The position numbers were made by a program, and so were the translations under genes. A DNA stretch of 53,112 bases from Chitinophagaceae bacterium. Lineage in GTDB: Bacteria > Bacteroidota > Bacteroidia > Chitinophagales > Chitinophagaceae. The stretch is from assembly GCA_947380605.1 (NCBI GenBank), contig CANCRO010000005.1, positions 1 to 53,112 of the forward strand. The letters run 5' to 3'. Below, piece by piece: positions 9,585 to 20,873 of this stretch (its first letter is position 1; each line of letters begins with the position of its first letter). The notes under the pieces were generated by a model. The model had not been told where the DNA came from. It did no database searches and saw nothing but the letters and a program-made list of their open reading frames with translations.

Positions 9585-10667
9585 TTAATTCAATTGACTG
9601 CTATGAACAAAACGTATGGTACCGCTTTTTTTAAGATCTGAAGCTATCCTAACCTCGTAGCGTTTTTCTCCATCCATAATAACCATTAAAGCAGTATTGG
9701 GTGGAAATTTACCTAAGTTTTCAGCATACATTGTTAGTTCACTCATCTCATTTTCAGCTTTAACTTCTAGCTTCATGCTTATTGGTTTTTCGGTCAACCG
9801 TTGATGAGAAAGCAATAATTTACTATTATAAAATAACGAAACACTATCTCCATCAACTTCTCCATTATCATACAAGTCTACTGTAAAAGTTGAATGTTCG
9901 ATAGTAATGGTTTTGATTATTTGAGTGGCTCTCTTTTCAAAGTCTCTCACAGTTGGAACAATGGTTACCTGCACCTTTTGAGACTCCGGCACAATAATAT
10001 CTGGTATTTCCCTAGGTAGAGGCTCCTTTTTTATGACCAAACTATCAGTATATTTTTTAGCGGGTTTCTTTTGCTCAGTTTTCTTTGGCAAAACTCTAAC
10101 CAGAGGGGTTGTATAGAAAGATTTGTTTTTATCTAAAAGAGTAGTCTGTTTATCATCAGACTTTTTATCCTCCCCTGAATTTGAGGGGACTGGTTTTTTG
10201 TAAGAGGCTAGATCCTTACTCACTGTTTTTCTAGTGAGGGTGGTAGTACCTAATCCGCAATCACTCAATTGGCCAGCAGCAGAAACCCATCTACCTTTTA
10301 GTTCTTCAACACCATCTTTGATTTCGTAACTTAAAATATGCGTCTGCAAACAATCCGCCCAATCTGGAGGGGTGAGGCCCTTTATCCGGGCAGTTTCTGA
10401 GATCTTCATGCTTTTAGTGCTCTTATAATAGGTTCCTGCTAAAGAACAGATGACATAATATTTTCTATTTTGAAAATAGCTGTAAGAATACCCTGTCACC
10501 GCTGTACCATTGACTTCAATTTCTAAAACAAATTCTGTGTCTTCCTCCCCTTTCAATACGATATCCCCTTTTCCGTTAAAATAACCACGCCACTGCCCAT
10601 TAATCTTTTGACCAACCATCGAATGGGCTAGCAAGAAAAAGGATGCCACCACAATAATTTTTTTCAT
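9585..10667 (-). CDS. Secreted protein of unknown function with proline/lysine-rich linker
   Basis: The 360-residue protein has a signal peptide (MKKIIVVASFFLLAHSMVG). The N-terminal domain (about 20-150) is a beta-rich, lipocalin-like module (INGQWRGYFNGKG..., two Cys residues, TTTLTRK). A low-complexity Lys/Asp/Pro linker (about 155-235) follows, then a C-terminal beta domain (about 245-355) with TFTVDLYDNGEVDGDSVSLFYN. The same architecture is common in Chitinophagaceae and has no established function. It is monocistronic, converging with the TonB receptor. Confidence 0.6.
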   Translation of the reverse strand: MKKIIVVASFFLLAHSMVGQKINGQWRGYFNGKGDIVLKGEEDTEFVLEIEVNGTAVTGYSYSYFQNRKYYVICSLAGTYYKSTKSMKISETARIKGLTPPDWADCLQTHILSYEIKDGVEELKGRWVSAAGQLSDCGLGTTTLTRKTVSKDLASYKKPVPSNSGEDKKSDDKQTTLLDKNKSFYTTPLVRVLPKKTEQKKPAKKYTDSLVIKKEPLPREIPDIIVPESQKVQVTIVPTVRDFEKRATQIIKTITIEHSTFTVDLYDNGEVDGDSVSLFYNSKLLLSHQRLTEKPISMKLEVKAENEMSELTMYAENLGKFPPNTALMVIMDGEKRYEVRIASDLKKSGTIRFVHSSQLN

Positions 10668-10836
10668 GCAATTATATTTATTTAGCTTTCAAAACCCATC
10701 TAAAATTGGGTAAAGCTTAGTTTATCAAATCCGATAGCCTTTCTACTAAGAAAATTCCCCTTTTTTAATAAAAAAGCGTCCGTTCCAGACATTACAAAGA
10801 TATTTTAGTTCTGTACTTCATTAGCTAATAGTTCGT

Positions 10837-10844
10837 TAAATTTG
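10837..10844 (+). promoter_or_regulatory. -7 promoter element upstream of thrS
   Basis: TAAATTTG matches TAnnTTTG fully and lies 34 nt before the thrS start. No convincing -33 element is seen at 19-21 nt. Confidence 0.45.
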
Positions 10845-10878
10845 CATCTTTAAAATTAAGGTTGAATTTACAAATATT

Positions 10879-12819
10879 ATGATACAGATTACATTACCAG
10901 ATGGGGCAGTTAGGGAGTATGAAGGGGGCGTTAGTGCCATGGATGTGGCAAAATCTATCAGCGAAGGACTTGCAAGAAAAGTGTTGGCTGCGACTATTAA
11001 TGGAGAAGTATGGGATGCGGGTAGGCCAATTCACGATAATGCTTCACTGCAACTACTTACTTGGAATGATTTAAATGGAAAAGCTACTTTCTGGCATTCT
11101 TCCGCTCACTTGATGGCAGAGGCAATTGAAAGCATGTTTCCAGGAGTAAAATTTTGGGTGGGACCAGCCTTAGAGACAGGATTTTATTATGATATCGATT
11201 TAGGAGATCACCAGATTGGAGAAGAAGACTTAAGAAGACTAGAAATAAAAATGGCTGAATTAGCCAAGCAATCCAATGCTTTTGTAAGAAAAGAAATTTC
11301 AAAAGCTGACGCGATCCAGTATTTCGGAGATAAGGGTGATCAATACAAACTAGATCTTTTAGGTGGATTACAGGATGGAGGAATTACTTTGTACACCCAA
11401 GGTAATTTTACAGATTTATGTAGGGGTCCACATATACCCAATACAGGTTTCATCAAAGGAATAAAATTAACCAATATTGCAGGTGCCTATTGGAAAGGTG
11501 ATGAAAAAAATAAAATGCTTACCAGGATTTACGGAGTAACCTTTCCATCTTCTAAGGAATTAGATGAATATTTGGTACTGCTAGAAGAAGCCAAAAAAAG
11601 GGATCACCGAAAATTAGGGAAAGAGCTAGAACTATTTGCATTTTCTGAAAAAGTTGGAATGGGCTTACCACTATGGCTACCTAAAGGAGCTATGTTGAGA
11701 GAAAGACTCCAACAGTTTTTACAGAAGGCACAAATAGAAAGCGGTTATTTACCTGTTATCACACCACATATCGGTCACAAAAATTTGTATGTCACTTCCG
11801 GCCATTATGAGAAATATGGTAAGGATAGTTTTCAACCCATCAAAACACCACAAGAGGGAGAAGAGTTTTTCTTAAAACCAATGAACTGTCCCCACCATTG
11901 TGAAATATATAAAACTTCCCCTCGCAGCTACAAAGATTTACCGCTACGATTGGCAGAATTTGGAACCGTATACCGCTATGAACAGCATGGTGAATTGCAT
12001 GGACTGACTCGTGTGAGAGGATTTACTCAAGATGATGCCCATTTATTTTGTATGCCTGGACAGGTTAAGGATGAATTTAAAAAGGTAATTGACTTGGTAT
12101 TGTATGTGTTTAATTCATTAAGTTTTACCGACTATACCGCTCAAATTTCATTAAGAGATAAAACTGACCGAAGCAAATATATTGGTAGTGATGAAAATTG
12201 GAACCTTGCAGAAAATGCCATCATTGAAGCGGCGGCTGAAAAAGGGCTAAAAACGGTGGTCGAATATGGTGAAGCGGCTTTTTATGGTCCCAAACTTGAC
12301 TTTATGGTTAGAGATGCTATTGGAAGAAAATGGCAGCTAGGGACTATACAGGTGGATTACAATTTACCCGAACGCTTTGATCTAAATTATATTGGAGAAG
12401 ATAATGCTAAACACAGGCCTGTAATGATTCACCGGGCTCCTTTTGGAAGTATGGAACGTTTTATAGCCGTACTAATAGAGCATTGTGCTGGAAAGTTCCC
12501 GCTATGGTTAGCCCCTACCCAGGTGAAGCTTTTACCTATCAGTGATAAATTTTTGCCCTATGCAGAAATTGTATCAACTCAGTTAAAAAATGCAGATATT
12601 CGCGTAGAAATAGATGATCGCAACGAGAAAATTGGTAAAAAAATCAGGGATACAGAATTAGCGAAAATCCCTTTTATGCTAGTTTTAGGAGAAAAAGAAA
12701 TGAATGAGGGTAAGGTGGCTATCAGAAGGCAGGGTAAAGGTGACATTGGGGTTACGCCTATCGCTGAATTTATTGACTTAGTAAATGAAGAGGTAAAAAG
12801 TAAAAAATCATTTGAATAA
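10879..12819 (+). CDS. thrS: Threonyl-tRNA synthetase
   Basis: The 646-residue length is normal for a full bacterial ThrRS. It charges tRNA-Thr and edits mischarged Ser-tRNA. Domain order is complete: TGS (residues 1-62), editing domain with [12 protein letters not shown] (near 73), class II catalytic core with [11 protein letters not shown] (zinc Cys) and motif 2 [21 protein letters not shown], then motif 3 with [18 protein letters not shown]. The C-terminal anticodon-binding domain (about 540-640) includes [14 protein letters not shown]. infC follows after 67 nt on the same strand, the common thrS-infC arrangement. Confidence 0.97.
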   Translation: MIQITLPDGAVREYEGGVSAMDVAKSISEGLARKVLAATINGEVWDAGRPIHDNASLQLLTWNDLNGKATFWHSSAHLMAEAIESMFPGVKFWVGPALETGFYYDIDLGDHQIGEEDLRRLEIKMAELAKQSNAFVRKEISKADAIQYFGDKGDQYKLDLLGGLQDGGITLYTQGNFTDLCRGPHIPNTGFIKGIKLTNIAGAYWKGDEKNKMLTRIYGVTFPSSKELDEYLVLLEEAKKRDHRKLGKELELFAFSEKVGMGLPLWLPKGAMLRERLQQFLQKAQIESGYLPVITPHIGHKNLYVTSGHYEKYGKDSFQPIKTPQEGEEFFLKPMNCPHHCEIYKTSPRSYKDLPLRLAEFGTVYRYEQHGELHGLTRVRGFTQDDAHLFCMPGQVKDEFKKVIDLVLYVFNSLSFTDYTAQISLRDKTDRSKYIGSDENWNLAENAIIEAAAEKGLKTVVEYGEAAFYGPKLDFMVRDAIGRKWQLGTIQVDYNLPERFDLNYIGEDNAKHRPVMIHRAPFGSMERFIAVLIEHCAGKFPLWLAPTQVKLLPISDKFLPYAEIVSTQLKNADIRVEIDDRNEKIGKKIRDTELAKIPFMLVLGEKEMNEGKVAIRRQGKGDIGVTPIAEFIDLVNEEVKSKKSFE

Positions 12820-12886
12820 AAATATTTATTAATTTTAAATCAAAACCAGGAGCGCAAGCCCGATATTTATAAACTAAAATCAATTA

Positions 12887-13480
12887 ATGGCATTTCCACC
12901 CAAAGCACCTAGAGGTGCATTTAACCCAAGATTTAGAAAAGAACAACAACAAGAGCATCGCACCAATCAAATGATAAGAGTACCTGAGGTACGATTGGTA
13001 GGTGACAATATTGAACCGGGTATTTTTCCTGTAGCCGATGCACTAAAAATGGCACAGGAACAGCAATTAGATTTAGTAGAAATTTCTCCAGGGGCTAATC
13101 CACCAGTATGTAAAATCATCGATTACAATAAGTTTTTGTACGATGAGAAGAAGAAGAAAAAAGAAATGAAGGCGAAATCCAAAACCAGCGAGGTGAAGGA
13201 AGTTCGTTTTACTCCCAATACGGATGATCATGATTTTGAATTTAAATGTAAACATGCAGAAAAGTTTTTACTAGATGGCAATAAAGTGAAAGCACATGTT
13301 CAGTTTAAAGGTCGTGCAATCATGTTTAAAGAAAGAGGTGAATTATTATTGCTCAAATTTGCTGATCGACTAAAAGATGTAGGCGCTTTAGAAGGGATGC
13401 CTAAAATGGAAGGCAAAAGGATGTTGGTAATGTTTGCTCCAAAGAGTCAAAAGAAAGTAAAAAGTTCAGATAAATCATAA
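12887..13480 (+). CDS. infC: Translation initiation factor IF-3
   Basis: The 197-residue IF-3 has an N-terminal domain (about 25-95) with VRLVGDNIEPGIFPVADAL and EISPGANPPVCKIIDYNKFLY. A Lys-rich linker (KKKKKEMKAKSKTS) follows. The C-terminal domain carries VKEVRFTPNTDDHDFEFK and VKAHVQFKGRAIMFKERG. It binds the 30S subunit and checks initiator tRNA/start codon pairing. The start is an ordinary ATG, not the AUU of enterobacterial infC. The extra N-terminal 20 residues (MAFPPKAPRGAFNPRFRK) are basic. rpmI and rplT, the usual next genes, are absent; two terminators follow. Confidence 0.97.
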   Translation: MAFPPKAPRGAFNPRFRKEQQQEHRTNQMIRVPEVRLVGDNIEPGIFPVADALKMAQEQQLDLVEISPGANPPVCKIIDYNKFLYDEKKKKKEMKAKSKTSEVKEVRFTPNTDDHDFEFKCKHAEKFLLDGNKVKAHVQFKGRAIMFKERGELLLLKFADRLKDVGALEGMPKMEGKRMLVMFAPKSQKKVKSSDKS

Positions 13481-13483
13481 ATA

Positions 13484-13514
13484 AAAAAAGGGATACGCAA
13501 GTATCCTTTTTTTT
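13484..13514 (+). terminator. Rho-independent terminator of thrS-infC
   Basis: GGATAC (13491-13496), loop GCAA, and GTATCC (13501-13506) form a strong hairpin. It is flanked by an A-run before and eight Ts after. Confidence 0.85.
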
Positions 13515-13523
13515 ATTGTTAGG

Positions 13524-13546
13524 GAGATGCTTGCATCTCTTTTTTT
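13524..13546 (+). terminator. Second, tandem terminator after infC
   Basis: GAGATG (13524-13529), loop CTTG, and CATCTC (13534-13539) are followed by a T-run at 13540-13546. It lies only ten bases after the first T-run, so the thrS-infC unit ends in a double stop before the convergent DUF3570 gene. Confidence 0.75.
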
Positions 13547-13571
13547 ATGCGAATTACTTTAAAATTATTTT

Positions 13572-14786
13572 CTACTTAAACTTAAGATTCAAACTAATGA
13601 TATTAGAGTTGAAATTAGTACTACGTAAATAATGTCCATACCTAATTTCAATCATACTGAAATGAGGATTTCCAAAAATACCACTAGGAGGAGCCATTCG
13701 AAAACCAGCTCCAATAAAATGACTATCAAATTTTGATAAGTCATAATTACTAGTATAGTAAATATCAGCAGGCGTATGTACCTGATAAGGTGCAAAGTAT
13801 TTTATGGCTGATTGACGATAATACCGATAAAATGGAGACACCGAAAAGAAAGGAGTTATTTTGATAGCGGTTTCTAAATCTGCCGAATGAGCGGTTAAGC
13901 CCCAGTCGTCATGATAAAAACGATAAAAAGATCGAATAACAATTTTGTCACCCAAGAAATAATTAGCCCGCACTCCTATAGGAATTTTAAAACGAGAAGA
14001 AGGTAAAACCTCAGAATGAACTAAACCATTATTCGTATAAACTCTATGAAAGGGTAAACTCAAATACCCTTTTTGCCAAGCAAGATCTAGTAAGAATAAT
14101 AATTGTAATTTTTGATTGACTATTTGAGAATACGTAATTGAGCCACTGAATGAATTTCTAGCAGAACTAGGGTAATCATCATGCTCTCGATAACGGCCAC
14201 TACCACCTGAAGATGTTCTCAATTCAATTGGTAAAATTAAAGATACCTGATCTAGATAAGCTTGCGCTTTAAAACCAATTTCGCGATTGTTATCCTTTGA
14301 TTTTTTCGAAAAATTAATCCCAAAACCGAAAGATTGATAATCAAATTCTTTAGACGCTGAGGCAGAAAGACCAAATCCTGTTCCTTTTTTATCATTTTCT
14401 ACTAGCCAAGAAATGGAAGGGTAATATCGAATATCATGAGAAGAGGCAGAAGAATTTGCGGTTAAATCAATTTTATCAGAAGAAGCAGATGAGTAGGTAT
14501 CAATTCCCCCTTCTAATGTAAAAGTATGCTTACGGTAACGCTTGTCGTATTTAGCAAATTTAATATCAATAATATTAGCAAAATCAGTAAGCTTTTCAGT
14601 TCCAATTCCACCAGTTACTGATGAATTATTACCATCTTGATGATAATAACTACTAACAAAATTCACTTCCTCCAAAGCCAGCTTCCGATCTTTATATTGA
14701 GTAGAATCTTGTGTTGGTTTAGTTTGAGCAAACATAGCCAGCAGATTTAGGTACAAACCAACTAGCACTAGACAAATTTTTTTCAT
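13572..14786 (-). CDS. DUF3570 outer-membrane beta-barrel protein
   Basis: The 404-residue protein has a signal peptide (to about AMFAQ). The body is made of alternating beta strands and ends FNSNIISLNLKFK, as in outer-membrane barrels. The conserved start EVNFVSSYYHQDGNNSSVTGGIGTE identifies DUF3570. Family members travel with DUF4266 lipoproteins and thioredoxin-like proteins, as here. It is the last gene of the minus-strand run and lies 58 nt after the DUF4266 gene. The molecular role is unknown; a channel or scaffold for a surface redox complex is speculative. Confidence 0.82.
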   Translation of the reverse strand: MKKICLVLVGLYLNLLAMFAQTKPTQDSTQYKDRKLALEEVNFVSSYYHQDGNNSSVTGGIGTEKLTDFANIIDIKFAKYDKRYRKHTFTLEGGIDTYSSASSDKIDLTANSSASSHDIRYYPSISWLVENDKKGTGFGLSASASKEFDYQSFGFGINFSKKSKDNNREIGFKAQAYLDQVSLILPIELRTSSGGSGRYREHDDYPSSARNSFSGSITYSQIVNQKLQLLFLLDLAWQKGYLSLPFHRVYTNNGLVHSEVLPSSRFKIPIGVRANYFLGDKIVIRSFYRFYHDDWGLTAHSADLETAIKITPFFSVSPFYRYYRQSAIKYFAPYQVHTPADIYYTSNYDLSKFDSHFIGAGFRMAPPSGIFGNPHFSMIEIRYGHYLRSTNFNSNIISLNLKFK

Positions 14787-14844
14787 TCCGTAAGTTTACA
14801 TTTCTATTGGACAAAATAATTGATAGCCCTTGGGTTGTTAGAAT

Positions 14845-15072
14845 TTAATTACAACCACATCCTCCCCCAGTTTTTCCACCGTTCGCTCCAGAAGCACCTT
14901 CACGATAGGATTGAAAACTCATTTCTGTTTTTTGAATTTTCCTACTTCCTAATACCATCTCCCCATCATTTAATTTACCCTTCTGATAAGCCTTTACTGT
15001 AGTACAGGAACTAAAAGAAAAAAACATTGTAAAAAACAATAGCAAAAAGTAAAAGCAATTTCTTACGATCAT
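14845..15072 (-). CDS. DUF4266 lipoprotein
   Basis: The 75-residue lipoprotein has a hydrophobic signal with lipobox FSSC near residue 23. The core VKAYQKGKLNDGEMVLGSR is followed by the very conserved end YREGASGANGGKTGGGCGCN. The CGC tail is a family hallmark of DUF4266. Together with DUF3570 it forms a conserved envelope pair. The Cys-rich tail could be a maturation or metal site, which is inference. It sits between the Rieske protein and DUF3570. Confidence 0.85.
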   Translation of the reverse strand: MIVRNCFYFLLLFFTMFFSFSSCTTVKAYQKGKLNDGEMVLGSRKIQKTEMSFQSYREGASGANGGKTGGGCGCN

Positions 15073-15138
15073 AGTTTTAAAGTAATATTCTTGATTAAAT
15101 ATTGTTACCTATTTTATCTCCTTTAAAAAGAAGTTTTC

Positions 15139-15570
15139 TTAAGAAGAGACGGTTAATATATTACCATTGAGAGAAGTACTATACTGTTTTAATGAAGTAT
15201 TGGCTGGTCCACCAGTAACGGCACCAGTATTAGAAAAAGTAGCTCCATGAGATGCACAATAAAAACGCTGATTGGCTCCCTCATATCGAATAGTTACCCC
15301 TTCATGCGTACAAGATTGAGCAACCGCAATAAAATTACCCGCCATTGTTTTAGCAACAATAATCCCACCCGTATAAATATAACCTCCAGCAGTAGCAAGT
15401 GCAGCATTCGCCGTTTGCGTTAAATCAAGGGTAATATTTACATTAGTAGGTGCAGGAGTAACGCTGCTGGAATTAGCTCCAGCTGACTTTGCGCATCCAC
15501 CCATACAAACAGCTGCAAAAGCTGATGCAGAACCTAATCCAATTAATGATAAAAATTCTTTTCTTTCCAT
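15139..15570 (-). CDS. Rieske [2Fe-2S] lipoprotein-like protein
   Basis: The 143-residue protein carries the two Rieske half-motifs: CTH (C87, H89) and CASH (C105, H108), with HGATF after the second. These bind a [2Fe-2S] cluster through two Cys and two His. The N-terminus has a short Arg/Lys start (MERKEF) and a hydrophobic stretch up to C26 in VCMGGC, which can be a lipobox or a Tat-like signal without the twin Arg. It is a stand-alone electron-transfer protein with no cytochrome b partner nearby. Context suggests it serves the same envelope redox cluster as DUF4266/DUF3570 and the thioredoxin-like protein. Confidence 0.88.
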   Translation of the reverse strand: MERKEFLSLIGLGSASAFAAVCMGGCAKSAGANSSSVTPAPTNVNITLDLTQTANAALATAGGYIYTGGIIVAKTMAGNFIAVAQSCTHEGVTIRYEGANQRFYCASHGATFSNTGAVTGGPANTSLKQYSTSLNGNILTVSS

Positions 15571-15653
15571 GGTAAACTGATTTTATAAAAAATATTGCAC
15601 CGAAATAAATAGTCAAAATCTATTTCGATGCAATGTAATTATTCAAATTGATT

Positions 15654-16529
15654 TTATTTTGTTAAAACCACATTAGGCAATATTTTTTCACCTCCCTGTT
15701 GTAATTGGATATTATAGAGGGTAGTATCTCGATATCCATTTGACCCTTTATATAATATAGTATAAACACCGTCCTTAAGACCCCTTATTTTAAAATCTCC
15801 ATTCAGGTGAGGAATTGCATTAGCAGTATCGGTAGCATTATAAACTGTTACTAAAGGTGCTGCATCTGCTGGCAGTACATTCCCTTTTATTCTTGCAAAA
15901 TTTTTATCACAAAATGGTCTTAAAACTGGTTTTAAATAATATTGTCCATTCCGAGATACAATGGACCTGCTAATATCGAAATCTATCCACAAAGCGCTTT
16001 GCCCTAATACAGCTTCTTGATGATGCGTGCCATTTATTTTTACATACAAATAATCATTGATGCCTGGCAATAAGTTTAATGGGTAGGAAATACCTGCTAA
16101 ACGAAGTGAATTGTTTGAACCTAATGTAATCCTAATTTTCCGAATGGTTCCTTTAATAGTAACTGTTCCCATTAAAGTGTCAATGCCGTTCTTTAATTTG
16201 GAGACATTATAAACCCCTGCATTGATTTGTAGAGTATCCCACTGACCAAATTCATCTCGACCCTTATGATCATCATCCCGATCATTGTCATTGTCGCCAA
16301 AATGATCGTCATGCTTATGATTTTCAAAGGTGTCAACTTTTACTTCAACCGTTTTAATGTCAATAAAGACTGAGTCATATATACTTGGATCATCCGTGAG
16401 AAACAAAGAAAGTCGCTGGCTAGATGCTGGCATAACTAATGAATCTTCTTTTTTACAGGCGGTAATCATCAAGCCACTAAGCAATGCAATGAGGCTAAAT
16501 GTTAGGAGGAGCTTTTTGTTGAACTTCAT
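15654..16529 (-). CDS. DUF4382 lipoprotein with His/Asp-rich insert
   Basis: The 291-residue protein has a signal ending at lipobox Cys (MITAC, residue 25). The N-terminal domain RLSLFLTDDPSIYDSVFIDIKTVEV is typical of DUF4382. An acidic, His-rich stretch (about residues 70-92; alternating D, N, H, R) interrupts it and could bind cations. The C-terminal 75 residues (IKGNVLPADAAPLVTVYN... GDFKIRGLKDGVYTILYKG) resemble a carboxypeptidase-regulatory-like sandwich. It is 83 nt upstream of the Rieske gene in the same direction. Function unknown. Confidence 0.75.
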   Translation of the reverse strand: MKFNKKLLLTFSLIALLSGLMITACKKEDSLVMPASSQRLSLFLTDDPSIYDSVFIDIKTVEVKVDTFENHKHDDHFGDNDNDRDDDHKGRDEFGQWDTLQINAGVYNVSKLKNGIDTLMGTVTIKGTIRKIRITLGSNNSLRLAGISYPLNLLPGINDYLYVKINGTHHQEAVLGQSALWIDFDISRSIVSRNGQYYLKPVLRPFCDKNFARIKGNVLPADAAPLVTVYNATDTANAIPHLNGDFKIRGLKDGVYTILYKGSNGYRDTTLYNIQLQQGGEKILPNVVLTK

Positions 16530-16819
16530 AATTAAAATTTTAAGTGATAAATATTATCCCAAATAGTTAAACAATAATTGTGCTAAATATTCAGGCTATC
16601 TATCAGATAGATTTATTTGTATAAAGTTTAAAGGGTAATAAAAATAATTTTAGAAAATTAATCAGTTTCAGCAATACGCTATAAGCCTTCAACTCAAAGA
16701 GTTAAAGAAAATTTTTGTTTAACAATTAATTATGAATGCTGTTAACCTAAAAATGAAAGAGAGGGAGTGAAATATAAATTAGCTGGCCAACTTATATAAT
16801 GATTAAAAAGAGAAAAAAA

Positions 16820-17350
16820 TTATTTCCAGCTATTACTAAATGACTGCATGTACTCGGGATATTGTTTGGTTTTAAAAATTCCGTCACCAAAATATTTGAG
16901 CGGTGATTCAATTTCCTTTGGTTTAAGATAACCTGGCAAAGGAGCAGGATTAGCCTCAATTGAACTAAAAAAGACAGTGGTCGGATACCCCATTTGGCCA
17001 TTTAAAAAATAAGCCGCCAACTCATTTACTTTATGTTGATCAATATAGCCATACTTTTTACCATTCCATTCAATAGGATCCTTACCTTCTGCATCTAATT
17101 TTACAGCATAATATTTCTCATTAATATAGGCAGCTACTTGGTCATCACTATAGGTTTCCTTGTCCATTACCTTACACCATCCGCACCAACTGGTATATAC
17201 ATCCACAATAATTGGTTTAGGCTTTTTTTTATACGCCAATTGCATTGCTTCAACAGTCAACCAATGCACCTTTTCATTTTCCTTACTTTTGAAGGAAATG
17301 AAAAGCGAAGCCACTAAAAAAATTATAAAAGAAATGTTAACCTTTTTCAT
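16820..17350 (-). CDS. Thioredoxin-like periplasmic protein (CGWC)
   Basis: The 176-residue protein starts with a signal peptide at MKKVNISFIIFLVASLF; the in-frame ATG at 17422 would add an unrelated hydrophobic tail across the divergent promoter, so I prefer 17350. The thioredoxin fold has the active site SWCGWC (C56, C59) and the cis-Pro loop GYPTTVFF. It resembles periplasmic thioredoxin-like/DUF255-type reductants and is likely to supply electrons to envelope proteins. It is divergent from ubiX with a 46-nt gap. DUF4382 starts about 290 nt downstream on the same strand. Confidence 0.85.
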   Translation of the reverse strand: MKKVNISFIIFLVASLFISFKSKENEKVHWLTVEAMQLAYKKKPKPIIVDVYTSWCGWCKVMDKETYSDDQVAAYINEKYYAVKLDAEGKDPIEWNGKKYGYIDQHKVNELAAYFLNGQMGYPTTVFFSSIEANPAPLPGYLKPKEIESPLKYFGDGIFKTKQYPEYMQSFSNSWK

Positions 17351-17396
17351 ACAATAATTGTTTAGTAGATTACATACCAATTTAACCACAAAGTAA

Positions 17397-17972
17397 ATGA
17401 ATAAAATCGTTATTGCTATCACCGGTGCAAGTGGATCTATCTATGCAAAAGTACTCTTAGATAAACTATTAGCCATGCCTACCCAGTGGGATGAGCTTTC
17501 AGTCGTATTAACTGAAAATGCAAAAGAAGTATGGAAAACAGAATTAGACAACAATAGTTATTTAGATTACCCCGTAAAATTCTACACTCAACAAGACTTT
17601 ATGGCTCCTTTTGCCTCAGGAAGCGGTCGATACAATACGATGATCATTGTACCTTGTAGCATGGGTACACTTGGAAGAATAGCAGCAGGTATTAGCAACG
17701 ACCTAATTTCAAGAGCAGCAGATGTTGTACTAAAAGAAAGAAGAAAATTAATATGTGTCGTTAGAGATACCCCCTACAACTTAGTTCATATTCGTAATAT
17801 GGAAACGATTACCCTTGCTGGAGGTATTATTGCACCCGCTACCCCTTCATTTTACAGTAAACCTATTACCTTAGAACAAATAGCTGCCACCGTTGTGGAT
17901 AGAGTATTAGATTTAGCAGGACTAGAAATTAACACTTACAGATGGGGTGAAAATGATGCTACAAAGAAGTAG
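17397..17972 (+). CDS. ubiX: Flavin prenyltransferase
   Basis: At 191 residues it has normal UbiX length. The N-terminal flavin-binding motif is ITGASGSIYAKVLLDKL, PCSMGTLGRIAAGISNDLISRAADV follows in the middle, and the C-terminal part has DTPYNLVHIRNMETITLAGGII. The enzyme prenylates FMN to make the cofactor of UbiD-type decarboxylases. No ubiD is in the window. Divergent from the thioredoxin-like gene. Confidence 0.93.
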   Translation: MNKIVIAITGASGSIYAKVLLDKLLAMPTQWDELSVVLTENAKEVWKTELDNNSYLDYPVKFYTQQDFMAPFASGSGRYNTMIIVPCSMGTLGRIAAGISNDLISRAADVVLKERRKLICVVRDTPYNLVHIRNMETITLAGGIIAPATPSFYSKPITLEQIAATVVDRVLDLAGLEINTYRWGENDATKK

Positions 17973-18013
17973 TTTTTCTCCAATGTTTTTTTATTAAAAA
18001 CACCTAGTTACAT

Positions 18014-18676
18014 TTATCGTAAATCTACTACTTCAACACCAGGGTATTTCTTTGCATCAAACAAAAATTGAGCATCATTCACCAATGTAGTCGTATTCAT
18101 GTTAGAAATTTCATACCAATAAACATTGCCTGATTTTTCAAAAATCTTTGTACTAGAGATAGTCTGATTCTTTTTGTCAATATTTAGCAACACTTTAAAG
18201 AATGGCTTACTCTTATCAATCGGTGTAAGTTCTATTTGCTGAACCATTTTAGCACCCACCTTAGTGTCACTATTTAACTTATATAAAAAATCTTTGTCGT
18301 AAAAATTAGTGAATATTTTTTGAGGAGTAATTGAATTAACCGAAGGGTCAATTTTAGTAATGGTCAACTCATTAGTAGATTTATCAAAGGTAGAAACTAT
18401 ACTTCCATCACAAAAAATTTCTTGTCCTGTTACACTGATACGATATTTCACCCCTTTCATGTAAACAGTTCCCGATTTGGCTCCTAGGGTTTTGCCTGTA
18501 TTATTTTCAATCTTGAGGGAGAAAGAAGATTGCACCGATTTAAACGTCTTGAACTTTGTACTTACGGCATCTAATATTTTCTTAGCGGCAGGGTCATTAT
18601 TACCAATTCCTTTTGGTTGAGATTGAGTGGTTAAAAAGCTAATCAATAAAATAAGGCAGGTAAAGATATTTTTCAT
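18014..18676 (-). CDS. LolA-like outer-membrane lipoprotein carrier
   Basis: The 220-residue protein has a signal peptide (MKNIFTCLILLISFLTTQSQ). I use ATG 18676 because the upstream ATG only adds MITLKNNQ. The body is an antiparallel beta sheet with SSFSLKIENNTGKTLGAKSGTVYMKG and VSTFDKSTNELTI, as in the LolA family. LolA shuttles lipoproteins across the periplasm. Bacteroidota have several paralogues, so the specific client is unknown. It stands alone between ubiX and pyrG. Confidence 0.8.
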   Translation of the reverse strand: MKNIFTCLILLISFLTTQSQPKGIGNNDPAAKKILDAVSTKFKTFKSVQSSFSLKIENNTGKTLGAKSGTVYMKGVKYRISVTGQEIFCDGSIVSTFDKSTNELTITKIDPSVNSITPQKIFTNFYDKDFLYKLNSDTKVGAKMVQQIELTPIDKSKPFFKVLLNIDKKNQTISSTKIFEKSGNVYWYEISNMNTTTLVNDAQFLFDAKKYPGVEVVDLR

Positions 18677-18792
18677 TTGATTGTTTTTTAAAGTAATCAA
18701 CTTAGCTAGGTATTTTAAAGCTGATTGGTTTAATAAATTTTAATAAAATAGTTTTTATAATCAATCAAGAACAGCTACACTTTAGAAAAGAA

Positions 18793-20873
<2,081 letters not shown>

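Noticed and set aside
14820-15002. 60-aa plus-strand ORF
   Set aside because: It is antisense to the conserved DUF4266 gene with no recognisable features.
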